Below, piece by piece: positions 25,683 through 33,263 of a stretch of DNA of 46,489 bases. The stretch's first letter is position 1. Every line of letters starts with the position of its first letter. A program made the translations under genes and the position numbers. The notes under the pieces are model-generated. The model was not told the DNA's origin, made no database searches, and was given only the letters and a program-made list of their open reading frames with translations. The DNA is from an uncultured Lachnospiraceae bacterium (GTDB lineage Bacteria; Bacillota; Clostridia; Lachnospirales; Lachnospiraceae), in the NCBI GenBank assembly GCA_910583965.1, contig CAJUAE010000018.1, positions 1 to 46,489 of the forward strand, read 5' to 3'.

Positions 25683-25696
25683 GTACCCCTTTGTCT

Positions 25697-25724
25697 ATTA
25701 TAACATTTCGGAATCTTCACACAA
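25697..25724 (-). promoter_or_regulatory. Possible promoter of the kinase gene
   Basis: Minus-strand TATAAT (25697-25702) preceded by TTGTGT (25719-25724) with a 16-base spacer. It is close to the ribosome site, leaving a very short leader. The -35 element is weak. Confidence 0.4.
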
Positions 25725-25833
25725 CATCAAATACAAAAACTCTAAAAATCATTATTCTTACACTTTTGCATTGATATCGTTTCCAAAATCTTGTATGTCA
25801 ATACCACTTTTCCATAAATGACAGATAATACAT

Positions 25834-26565
25834 CTATATACATAGTCTTTTTTTTATATCACTTTTATAAGTAATTCCTATTTCCACTTGTTCTCCATTG
25901 TTCATATGGATAAATCCATTCACTGTATCTATATTATCAATATAATCCTGATTCACAACACACATGCGATGCACTTGGAAAAACTTCTCATTTGGTAGTT
26001 TTTCCAACAACTGCTTTATAGAAAGATAAGGAATTTTCATTTCTTCTTTTAAGAGTACAAACTGAACGCCTCGCGGAACAGCCCTAACACACACAATATC
26101 CTTGCAAAATATCTTGTAATTAATGCCATCTTTTTTCACTACCACAAACGCATCTCGCGTCTCACCCTGCTGAGACAAAAATAACAGCTTTCCTGCAAGC
26201 TTTTCAATATCTTGTTCATTGTATGGCTTTATAAGGTACTGATAACAATGCAGTTCTCTATATGCAGTCAGCTCCATATTAACCAGTGAAGTAATCATCA
26301 CAATCGGTGTGAATGCATATTCCTTTTTCATGCGTATTTCTCGCGCAAAGGTTATCCCAGAAAGATCATCTTTATCATTAATATCCAGATTAATGTCCAA
26401 CAAAAAAGCCTGAAAGGGCGGTTGCGCTTTCTCCTCAAGCGCAACTCTTGCCTCATCCAGACTATTTGCAGGAACGACACACACCCTCTCAGATACTTTT
26501 TCCAGCATCACAGTAATCGCATTTAAGCAGTCTTTACTGTCTTCTAGTACCAATATCCTTGTCAT
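25834..26565 (-). CDS. LytTR-type response regulator
   Basis: 243 residues. A receiver domain at about 1-130 has acidic residues ED near the start, phospho-acceptor Asp57 in AFLLDINLD, and Lys113 in YLIKPYN. A LytTR DNA-binding domain at about 138-240 has the pattern FFQVHRMCVVNQDYIDNI. Such regulators (AgrA, ComE, VirR type) bind direct repeats upstream of target promoters and work with GHKL kinases like the one encoded next. AGGAGG precedes the ATG. It starts 23 bases after the SPFH gene, so it is probably transcribed with nfeD and the SPFH gene. Confidence 0.93.
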   Translation of the reverse strand: MTRILVLEDSKDCLNAITVMLEKVSERVCVVPANSLDEARVALEEKAQPPFQAFLLDINLDINDKDDLSGITFAREIRMKKEYAFTPIVMITSLVNMELTAYRELHCYQYLIKPYNEQDIEKLAGKLLFLSQQGETRDAFVVVKKDGINYKIFCKDIVCVRAVPRGVQFVLLKEEMKIPYLSIKQLLEKLPNEKFFQVHRMCVVNQDYIDNIDTVNGFIHMNNGEQVEIGITYKSDIKKRLCI

Positions 26566-26588
26566 GCATATGTTCCTCCTGACCTATT

Positions 26589-27503
26589 TTACTTTAACAC
26601 TTCTCCGATTGATTTTGTCAATCCAGCTACCCCTTGAATTTCCGAAGGAATAATAATCTTTGTGGCATTGCCGTTTGCAGCTTTCTCAAATGCTTCCAGT
26701 TTCTTGATGGTAAGCACTGCCTCGTCGGCACCCGCATCCTTCAAGAACTTAATACCTTCTGCATTTGCCATCTGAACAACACGAATTGCCTCGGCCTGAC
26801 CTTCTGCCTCACGAATCCTTCTCTCTTTCTCTGCTTCTGCGCGGAGAATCGCCGCTTGTTTCTCTGCTTCTGCCTCAAGAATAGCAGACTCTTTCTGGCC
26901 TTCTGCCACCAAAATTGTCGATTTCTTTTCGCCCTCTGCACGTAAAATCGCCTCACGCCGCTCACGTTCTGCCTTCATCTGCTTTTCCATTGCATTTCTA
27001 ATTGCTTCTGGTGGAATAATATTCTTTAACTCAACACGATTTACCTTAATTCCCCACGGATCAGTCGCTACGTCAAGCGCTGAACGCATATTTGTATTTA
27101 TAATTTCTCTTGAAGTTAAAGTCTGATCCAATTCCATTTCACCAATAATATTTCTTAGCGTTGTCGCCGTCAGCTTCTCAATTGCCATAATAGGATTATC
27201 GACACCATACGCATACATTTTGGGATCTGTAATTTGAAAGAACACAACTGTGTCAATCTGCATTGTTACGTTATCCTTTGTGATAACGGGCTGCGGCGGA
27301 AAGTCTACAACTTGTTCTTTCAAGTTTACTTTCTTGGCAACTCTGTCAAGAAAAGGAATCTTGAAATGAAGTCCTACACCCCATGTAGTATCATATCCGC
27401 CAAGTCGTTCTATTACATATGCACACGCCTGCGGAACAATACGTACATTTGTCGCCAATATCACAATCACAATAAATAATATGACCAATAAAATTTCTAC
27501 CAT
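26589..27503 (-). CDS. SPFH/Band 7 (stomatin-like, QmcA-type) membrane protein
   Basis: 304 residues. One N-terminal membrane helix (about 3-22) is followed by a Band 7/PHB domain (RIVPQACAYVIERLGGYDTT ... PQPVITKDNVTMQIDTVVFF). A long Glu/Ala/Lys coiled coil follows at about 185-245, made of heptads such as AEGQKESAILEAEAEKQAAI. These proteins oligomerise into ring-like or raft-like membrane scaffolds, often with an NfeD partner, whose gene lies 70 bases upstream here. GAGGAGGG precedes the ATG. The arrangement nfeD, SPFH, regulator, kinase suggests that the scaffold may organise the two-component system, which is inference. Confidence 0.93.
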   Translation of the reverse strand: MVEILLVILFIVIVILATNVRIVPQACAYVIERLGGYDTTWGVGLHFKIPFLDRVAKKVNLKEQVVDFPPQPVITKDNVTMQIDTVVFFQITDPKMYAYGVDNPIMAIEKLTATTLRNIIGEMELDQTLTSREIINTNMRSALDVATDPWGIKVNRVELKNIIPPEAIRNAMEKQMKAERERREAILRAEGEKKSTILVAEGQKESAILEAEAEKQAAILRAEAEKERRIREAEGQAEAIRVVQMANAEGIKFLKDAGADEAVLTIKKLEAFEKAANGNATKIIIPSEIQGVAGLTKSIGEVLK

Positions 27504-27573
27504 ACGAAAACCCTCCTCATACTTTTTTGAATCATTTTAATCCTCGTGCCCCCTTTGGCAGCTCAATTTCACG

Positions 27574-28014
27574 CTAACTCTCCTCATACTTCTCGACAAT
27601 AAGTCTCACACCTTTAATATCAACGACTTTTGCAAGACTTCCCATTGGAATTTTACTTTTGTCCTCCGTGGCACGTACTGTCCATTCCTGACCATTTACA
27701 ACCGCACTGCCCTGTCCTGCAATATTGTCCACATCCTGCGTGATTCTTACTACTTTTCCTATGATACCCTCATAATTTGTCCTTGTGCGCGTATTGTTTA
27801 TGTACCTTATCGCCAAAGGTCTAGTGAATATCAACATTCCGAGTGATACCAACAAAAATACTGTCATCTGAAGTATAATCCCGCCACCGAGCATTGACAC
27901 AATAATTGCAACCAATGCACCAATTGCAAACCAGATGGTCGTAAGCCCTACTGTCACAATCTCAATAATAATAAGTACGATCATAGCAGCCAACCACACC
28001 ATTGTGTTTGTCAT
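27574..28014 (-). CDS. NfeD-like membrane protein
   Basis: 146 residues of the short NfeD1b type: two or three membrane helices in residues 1-75, then an OB-fold domain (about 85-146) with YEGIIGKVVRITQDVDNIAG, GQEWTVRA and VDIKGVRLIVE. The protease domain of long NfeD proteins is absent. NfeD-OB proteins assist SPFH scaffolds, and the SPFH gene follows directly. AGGAGG precedes the ATG. The leader between this gene and the ThyX-like gene contains a copy of the structured repeat (28041-28112). Confidence 0.92.
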   Translation of the reverse strand: MTNTMVWLAAMIVLIIIEIVTVGLTTIWFAIGALVAIIVSMLGGGIILQMTVFLLVSLGMLIFTRPLAIRYINNTRTRTNYEGIIGKVVRITQDVDNIAGQGSAVVNGQEWTVRATEDKSKIPMGSLAKVVDIKGVRLIVEKYEES

Positions 28015-28040
28015 GATATCTCCTCCTTTCTTCTCAGAAG

Positions 28041-28112
28041 TTTCACGCTAACTCCCATCTGCCCGCTTTGGCGGGCATACAAATCAAGATGGGTGAAATT
28101 TTAATTTCACAC
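28041..28112 (+). repeat. Structured intergenic repeat, copy B (in the nfeD leader region)
   Basis: The core is shared with 2544-2635 and 29724-29876. Here the fold is perfect: outer arms CCCATCT (28054-28060) / AGATGGG (28087-28093), inner hairpin GCCCGC / GCGGGC (28061-28076), and a third hairpin GTGAAAT / ATTTCAC (28093-28110). It lies upstream of nfeD in the opposite orientation to that gene. Confidence 0.88.
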
Positions 28113-28245
28113 TATCATCAAATTATCCTTTCTACAAAAGTACTTTTACAGCGTTTTGTTTTCTGATAAGTATACCATATCGCATATTTTAATTTCGCAC
28201 AATGGTTTTTGCGTGAATGCAGTGATTTTCGTATTAAAATATATC

Positions 28246-28803
28246 TTATTGGATAAAACCCTGCCGATAAGCCTTCAATTCATTTTGAAAAGCTTCTGTC
28301 TTATCATACCCGCAGGAAAACATTTCTGGACAGAATCCTCTATAAATACACTCTTTTACCATACAGCTAGCAAGCTCTGGTTCTGTTTTTGCAATTTCCT
28401 CTTTGACTAATTGCCATGCTTCACGTGTCTCTAAACTTGCACAACTACACAAACGCTTACGACTAATATTAATTAATGCTTGTGCGTCTGCTTCACATGC
28501 GTGGTTTACCAAAGCCCCTTGTGGAAGCGCATCTCGATCAATGCCTGTTCGGTCACTGCGCTGTGTCGATACCCAGTGCTCAATTCCAATCTTATGTCGT
28601 ACCATATGCACGCTAACCCATGACTTTAACCCCTTCCAACGCCAATAAAATTTCATGCGCCGGATTGGAGAATGTTCTGACAAAATAAGTCTTCTTTTCC
28701 ATTCAGAATCAGGATATTTTCCTGTTGTCTTATTCACAGTATTCATAGCAGCGTCTTTGATATCCTGCCAGTTATCCTCATGCTTAAACTGATCTATTTG
28801 CAT
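28246..28803 (-). CDS. ThyX-like (FAD-dependent thymidylate synthase family) protein, Cys-rich
   Basis: 185 residues. The ThyX signature RHR-X7-S appears as RHK-X7-S (RHKIGIEHWVS, about 69-79), followed by TQRSDRTG, and INISRKRLCSCAS aligns with the family's C-terminal helix. It is shorter than typical ThyX (210-250), has Lys for Arg in the motif, and carries seven cysteines (about 103, 119, 121, 147, 152, 158, 164), four of them in the last third with near-regular spacing. Activity in dTMP synthesis is therefore uncertain; a phage-type or metal-binding derivative is possible. The ATG at 28803 follows GGGGGA. It is the last gene after csoR-type and DUF3783 genes. Confidence 0.75.
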   Translation of the reverse strand: MQIDQFKHEDNWQDIKDAAMNTVNKTTGKYPDSEWKRRLILSEHSPIRRMKFYWRWKGLKSWVSVHMVRHKIGIEHWVSTQRSDRTGIDRDALPQGALVNHACEADAQALINISRKRLCSCASLETREAWQLVKEEIAKTEPELASCMVKECIYRGFCPEMFSCGYDKTEAFQNELKAYRQGFIQ

Positions 28804-28827
28804 ACACAATTTTCCCCCTTTAACTAT

Positions 28828-29274
28828 CTAATCATTCTCTTTTTTATCTACAGAAATCTTTTTATTGTGGGTTATACTTGCCATTTTTTCAATTTCTGCT
28901 CGCTCAGAAGAAAGCGCTCCTATCAATTGATACAATGTCCAATTAATATTTTTGGGTGTTGTGACTGCCTTTAGCTTTGTTGGTGTCAGTCCCACATTCT
29001 TATAAGAAAGCAAAAATTCATCCAGTTTTTTGTTTGGTATGCTAGAAAAAATTATAATCTCTGGCATACAGAAAATTGCTGGTGGCTTCTTGGTCTTTGT
29101 CCAGTCAAGTGGTACAATCTCTTTCAATCCAATCAATTTTCCAATCTGTGTATTGAGAGCTGATGGTTTTAGCTGTTTCATCTCTATAGACATACTCATT
29201 CCAATCACTTCTAGTTGTATCTTCTTTTTTTCATCTTGTACATAATACAATATCATACTTTTCTGTTCTTTCAT
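28828..29274 (-). CDS. DUF3783 domain-containing protein
   Basis: 148 residues. The DUF3783 block occupies the second half: PAIFCMPEIIIFSSIPNKKL, then DEFLLSYKNVGLTPTKLKAV and TPKNINWTLYQLIGALSSE. The function of the family is unknown; the fold is small alpha/beta with no catalytic motif. The ATG at 29274 has GGAAG nine bases upstream; the GTG at 29280 is too close to it. It lies 16 bases after the CsoR-type gene and 24 bases before the ThyX-like gene, so the three probably form one transcript. Confidence 0.82.
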   Translation of the reverse strand: MKEQKSMILYYVQDEKKKIQLEVIGMSMSIEMKQLKPSALNTQIGKLIGLKEIVPLDWTKTKKPPAIFCMPEIIIFSSIPNKKLDEFLLSYKNVGLTPTKLKAVTTPKNINWTLYQLIGALSSERAEIEKMASITHNKKISVDKKEND

Positions 29275-29290
29275 TATCACACGCTTCCTT

Positions 29291-29653
29291 TTATAAAAAT
29301 TTGTCTATTGCCTTTTTTAGTTCTTCAATGGATGCTGTATCATTTTCTCGTACTGCCTCAACAATGCAGTGATCAATATGGTCCTTTAATATCACACGAC
29401 TCACACTGCCAATTGCAGATTTTACTGCTGCTAATTGTATTAGTACTTCGCTGCAATCCCTGCCGTTCTCCACCATTGTTTTTACAGCTTCCATATGACC
29501 TATAATTTTGGACATTCTATTTAGTACGGCTTTTGTTTCTTTATGTGTATGTGTGTGCAAATGTCCTTGTTCCTTTATAGGAACATGTTTCTTTATATGT
29601 GTATGTTGGATTCCTAATTTGTGCATCTTATCATGTGCCAATTCTTTTTCCAT
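29291..29653 (-). CDS. csoR: CsoR/RcnR/FrmR family metal-sensing repressor with His-rich N-terminus
   Basis: 120 residues. The all-helical repressor core runs from about 40. Cys67 (GRDC), His92 and Cys96 (KDHIDHC) have the C-x24-H-x3-C spacing of copper-sensing CsoR. The first 38 residues contain eight histidines, including HLHTHTHKE, which could add a nickel/zinc/cobalt-binding site. It should release its operator when metal binds. No copper ATPase or exporter gene is adjacent, so autoregulation of this small operon or distant targets are likely. I chose the ATG at 29653, after GGGGGA; the longer frame begins at a TTG before a GCCGC/GCGGC hairpin (29664-29679). Confidence 0.87.
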   Translation of the reverse strand: MEKELAHDKMHKLGIQHTHIKKHVPIKEQGHLHTHTHKETKAVLNRMSKIIGHMEAVKTMVENGRDCSEVLIQLAAVKSAIGSVSRVILKDHIDHCIVEAVRENDTASIEELKKAIDKFL

Positions 29654-29723
29654 TTTAATCCCCCATGCCGCTTTTTGGCGGCTCAAATAGTAATCATGTG
29701 AAAGTTAATACTTTTTAATTAAT

Positions 29724-29795
29724 GTGAAATCAAAGATTTCACCATCCTGATTTGAGATTCTGCGAAGCGGAATTATGGGAGTTCGTGTGAAATTA
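29724..29795 (-). repeat. Structured intergenic repeat, unit C2 (variant hairpin)
   Basis: Second, tandem unit of the repeat. It keeps GAACTCCCAT, AAATCAGGATGG and the terminal hairpin GTGAAATC / GATTTCAC, but the central GC hairpin is replaced by TTCTGC-GAA-GCGGAA. It shares its boundary (GTTCGTGTGAAA) with unit C1. It lies upstream of the CsoR-type gene. Confidence 0.8.
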
Positions 29796-29876
29796 AAATT
29801 TCACACATCCTGATTTGTATGCCCGCCCAAAGCGGGCAGATGGGAGTTCGTGTGAAAAATACTTCTAACCGCCTGT
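29785..29876 (-). repeat. Structured intergenic repeat, unit C1
   Basis: Reverse complement of copy A over about 90 bases, including the flank ACAGG(C/T)GGTTAGAAGTA. Central hairpin GCCCGC / GCGGGC, then AAATCAGGATG and hairpin GTGTGAAAT / ATTTCACAC. It lies in the 344-base gap between the CsoR-type gene and hemW. Confidence 0.88.
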
Positions 29877-29932
29877 AACCGTTTTTGCTTTCAGCAAAGG
29901 TTGCTTTGCAGTATTCTTCATAAGAATAGAGT

Positions 29933-29968
29933 CAAAAGGAACTGGCATTAGCACATACCCAGTTCCTT
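29933..29968 (-). terminator. Terminator after hemW
   Basis: Arms GGAACTGG (29938-29945) and CCAGTTCC (29959-29966), followed on the minus strand by TTTTG. It ends the lepA-hemW transcript. Confidence 0.8.
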
Positions 29969-29997
29969 CACATCACTTTGCACTGTAACCAACTACT

Positions 29998-31191
29998 CTA
30001 TACGAAACTAGACAATACAGTATTACTCACATCTATTCCCGCATCTGTCAGTTTGACAGTATCACCGCTTTGCACCATCATTCCCAATTGAATCCACTTT
30101 TGTAGCGCATCACCATATATTGTATCCATATCCTTCGCAAAGCTTTCTATAAACTCTTGTTTAGACACACCTTCCATCATGCGCAAACCCAGAAACATAA
30201 ACTCCTCCATCTGCTCCACATCTAAAAGTATTGTCACAGCCTCTTTCACACTTTCTCCAACAGTGCTATTATCTACCAATCGACTATCATACAAATTAAG
30301 CTTAGATTCCTGAAACACGGAAAGATATCGTTCCATACTATTTGTGTTTTTCCAACGTTGGTTTCCTACAGTGGAGCTTGCACCAAGTCCAAAACCAATA
30401 AAATCTGCTATATGCCAAACTCCCCGCTGCCAATAAATACAGTTATGTCTGCATTCATATCCAGCTTTTGCATAATTTGATATCTCATAGCGGCGATAGC
30501 CATATTCTGCCAATATCCGCTTTGTCTCCTGATACATCTGTCGGTCCTCATCCTCATCTGGCACAAGACCCCAAGCATCCCTATTATCGTATAATGGTGT
30601 TCCTTCCTCAATTATCAAACTGTAAGCTGAAATATGCTCTGGTTGTAATGCTACAACCTTCTCAAGCGTTTGAGTCCAACGATCCATATGTTGATCTGGC
30701 AAAGCTGACATTAAATCAATATTGATATTGGCAAAACCTATATCTCTTATCTGACAATAGGTTCGCAGAAAATCCTCATACGTATGAATGCGTCCAAGCA
30801 TCTGTAATTCTGTATTGTCGGCAGATTGCAACCCAATACTTAATCTGTTTATTCCAGCGTTTTTTAACATTAAAAGTTTCCTTCTATCCGCTGTCCCTGG
30901 ATTCATTTCCAGTGTGATTTCTGCTTTTTCCTCTATCTGATAATGTTTTCTCAAACAATCCAATATTTTTACAATCTCCTCCGCCTCCAAAATTGACGGT
31001 GTGCCACCGCCAAAAAAGATTGTTTTTATCACATATTTTGTATAATATTTAGACTCCCACGCAATCTCTCTTAACAGTGCATCCACATATTCTTGCTGCC
31101 GCTGCCTTGTCGCTGGCCCAGAAAGAAAATCACAGTAAACACACTTTTGAACACAAAAAGGAATATGAATATACACACCGATTGAATGCAT
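29998..31191 (-). CDS. hemW: HemW-like radical SAM protein (coproporphyrinogen III oxidase-like)
   Basis: 397 residues. The radical SAM cluster motif C-X3-C-X2-C is at residues 13-20 (CVQKCVYC). IFFGGGTPS, EMNPGTADRRKL, GINRLSIGLQSADN and NIDLMSALPDQ follow, as in HemW. HemW proteins bind heme and are thought to insert it into partner proteins rather than to oxidise coproporphyrinogen; true HemN has an extra N-terminal region absent here. The C-terminal HemN_C domain is present (about 290-390). It lies 50 bases after lepA, the same order as lepA-hemW in Bacillus. The terminator is at 29933-29968. Confidence 0.93.
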   Translation of the reverse strand: MHSIGVYIHIPFCVQKCVYCDFLSGPATRQRQQEYVDALLREIAWESKYYTKYVIKTIFFGGGTPSILEAEEIVKILDCLRKHYQIEEKAEITLEMNPGTADRRKLLMLKNAGINRLSIGLQSADNTELQMLGRIHTYEDFLRTYCQIRDIGFANINIDLMSALPDQHMDRWTQTLEKVVALQPEHISAYSLIIEEGTPLYDNRDAWGLVPDEDEDRQMYQETKRILAEYGYRRYEISNYAKAGYECRHNCIYWQRGVWHIADFIGFGLGASSTVGNQRWKNTNSMERYLSVFQESKLNLYDSRLVDNSTVGESVKEAVTILLDVEQMEEFMFLGLRMMEGVSKQEFIESFAKDMDTIYGDALQKWIQLGMMVQSGDTVKLTDAGIDVSNTVLSSFV

Positions 31192-31239
31192 TGTAACTCC
31201 CCTTTATTGATAATAGTCTTCCGTGACTATTACAATCAA

Positions 31240-33057
31240 TTACTTTGAATCGTCAAGTTTTAACACTGACATAAACGCCTTCTGTGGAATCTCAACATTT
31301 CCAATCTGGCGCATACGCTTTTTGCCTTCCTTTTGTTTCTCAAGAAGTTTCTTTTTGCGCGTAATATCACCGCCATAGCACTTCGCCAAAACATCCTTGC
31401 GCATTGCTTTCACTGTCTCACGTGCAATTACTTTGCCGCCTACCGCTGCCTGTATGGGTATCTCAAATAAATGTCGCGGAATCTCGTCTTTAAGCTTCTC
31501 ACACATTCGCCGTCCTCTATCATAAGCGGACTGTTTATGCACAATAAAAGACAACGCATCAACTTCTTCCTTATTGATAAGAATATCCAACTTGACAAGT
31601 TCAGACTGTTCATAGCCTTTCATATCATAATCAAATGAGGCATATCCTCGTGAGCGCGACTTGAGCGCATCAAAAAAGTCATAGATTATCTCATTTAACG
31701 GAAGCTCATATTTCAATAATGCGCGCGTCTCCTCCACATATTCCATACCAAGATAACGCCCGCGTCTCTCTTGGCAAAGTTCCATAATAGGACCGATAAA
31801 TTCTGTCGTAACCATAATTTCTGCTGTGACAATTGGTTCTTCCATATAGTCAATCTCTGATGGATCAGGCAAATTAGAAGGATTGGTTAACTCCACAACC
31901 TCACCATTTGTCTTATAAACTTTATACACAACACCCGGCGCAGTAGTCACAAGGTCAAGATTATACTCACGCTCCAAACGCTCCTGAATAATTTCAAGAT
32001 GCAACAGCCCTAAAAAACCACATCGGAAACCAAACCCCAACGCAATAGAAGTTTCTGGTTCATAGAACAACGACGCATCGTTTAATTGTAACTTTTCCAA
32101 TGCATCTCGCAAGTCTGGGTACTTTGCTCCATCCGCAGGATAAAGTCCACAATAGACCATTGAGAGTACTTTTTTATATCCTGGAAGTGGTTCTGCACAG
32201 GGATTCTCTGCGTCTGTAACGGTATCTCCAACTGCTGTATCCTTTACATTTTTAATAGATGCTGTTAAATAACCCACCATTCCAGCCGATAATTCGTCAC
32301 ATGGAATAAATTGTCCTGCCCCAAAATACCCAACTTCCACAACATCTGCCGTCGCGCCAGTTGCCATCATCTTGATTTTCGTCCCCTTAGAAACTTTTCC
32401 TTCCATAATACGGCAAAACACAATCACTCCCTTGTAAGAATCATAGATTGAATCGAAAATAAGCGCCTGTAATGGATTGTGCACGCTCCCCTTTGGCGCT
32501 GGTATTTTCGTAATAATTGCTTCTAGCACTTCCTCTATCCCAACGCCATTCTTTGCTGATATAAGTGGTGCATCCTGCGCTTCAATGCCAATAACATCTT
32601 CAATTTCATTTTTCACCCAATCAGGACGCGCACTTGGAAGGTCTATTTTGTTGATGACAGGAAAAACATCTAAATCATGATCCAACGCAAGATACACATT
32701 TGCCAATGTCTGCGCCTCAATCCCTTGCGCTGCATCCACAACAAGAATTGCCCCGTCGCAAGCCGCCAGCGCACGACTTACTTCATAATTAAAATCCACA
32801 TGTCCTGGCGTGTCAATCAGGTTAAAAATATATTCGTTCCCATCTTGCGCTTTGTATACGATACGAACTGTCTGCGCCTTAATTGTTATTCCTCGCTCGC
32901 GCTCTAGCTCCATATTATCCAGAATCTGGTCCTGCATCTCACGGCTTGTCAAAAGTCCTGTCTTCTCTATAATTCTGTCTGCAAGTGTGGATTTTCCGTG
33001 GTCTATATGTGCCACAATACAGAAATTTCTAATTTTGCTCTGATCTATACTTGACAT
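31240..33057 (-). CDS. lepA: Elongation factor 4 (LepA) ribosomal GTPase
   Basis: 605 residues, full length. G1 motif AHIDHGKST, G2/G3 with RERGITIKAQTV and DTPGHVDF, and G4 NKIDLPSA are intact. The family-specific C-terminal domain includes YGGDITRKKKLLEKQKEGKK. EF4 binds ribosomes and promotes back-translocation or initiation-related remodelling under stress. The ATG at 33057 is preceded by AAGGAG; the in-frame ATG at 33066 overlaps that site. It is first in the lepA-hemW transcript. The 197 bases upstream are AT-rich with no clear terminator for potD. Confidence 0.97.
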   Translation of the reverse strand: MSSIDQSKIRNFCIVAHIDHGKSTLADRIIEKTGLLTSREMQDQILDNMELERERGITIKAQTVRIVYKAQDGNEYIFNLIDTPGHVDFNYEVSRALAACDGAILVVDAAQGIEAQTLANVYLALDHDLDVFPVINKIDLPSARPDWVKNEIEDVIGIEAQDAPLISAKNGVGIEEVLEAIITKIPAPKGSVHNPLQALIFDSIYDSYKGVIVFCRIMEGKVSKGTKIKMMATGATADVVEVGYFGAGQFIPCDELSAGMVGYLTASIKNVKDTAVGDTVTDAENPCAEPLPGYKKVLSMVYCGLYPADGAKYPDLRDALEKLQLNDASLFYEPETSIALGFGFRCGFLGLLHLEIIQERLEREYNLDLVTTAPGVVYKVYKTNGEVVELTNPSNLPDPSEIDYMEEPIVTAEIMVTTEFIGPIMELCQERRGRYLGMEYVEETRALLKYELPLNEIIYDFFDALKSRSRGYASFDYDMKGYEQSELVKLDILINKEEVDALSFIVHKQSAYDRGRRMCEKLKDEIPRHLFEIPIQAAVGGKVIARETVKAMRKDVLAKCYGGDITRKKKLLEKQKEGKKRMRQIGNVEIPQKAFMSVLKLDDSK

Positions 33058-33263
33058 AATTTTCATCTCCTTCTAATATTTTATCAAATACTTCCTACCT
33101 TCAAATATTACAAGAAAAATTTGTAACAGTTTAATTTACAATTTTGCGCTTGCTGTAAAGTTCATCAAATATTATTGAATTTGAGATACATCAAACCATC
33201 ACAAAGTAGTTTAATGCTTGTAGTAGAAAGCAAAAGCTAAATTGCTACAAAAATTTCAAGAGA

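Noticed and set aside
25683..25833. Autoinducer peptide gene between the regulator and kinase genes
   Set aside because: No ORF with a ribosome site and peptide-like features was found in the 150-base gap.
26634..26945. Plus-strand ORF with repeated FLCFC pattern opposite the SPFH gene
   Set aside because: The pattern is the antisense of the Glu/Ala/Lys heptads of the SPFH coiled coil. It is a shadow frame.
28015..29900. CRISPR array suggested by recurring blocks
   Set aside because: The repeats are few, irregularly spaced, in both orientations and with internal hairpins, and no cas genes are present.
33067..33263. Possible terminator after potD (TTGTAG/CTACAA arms near 33216-33248)
   Set aside because: Arms are only six bases with a long AT-rich loop and no following T-run.
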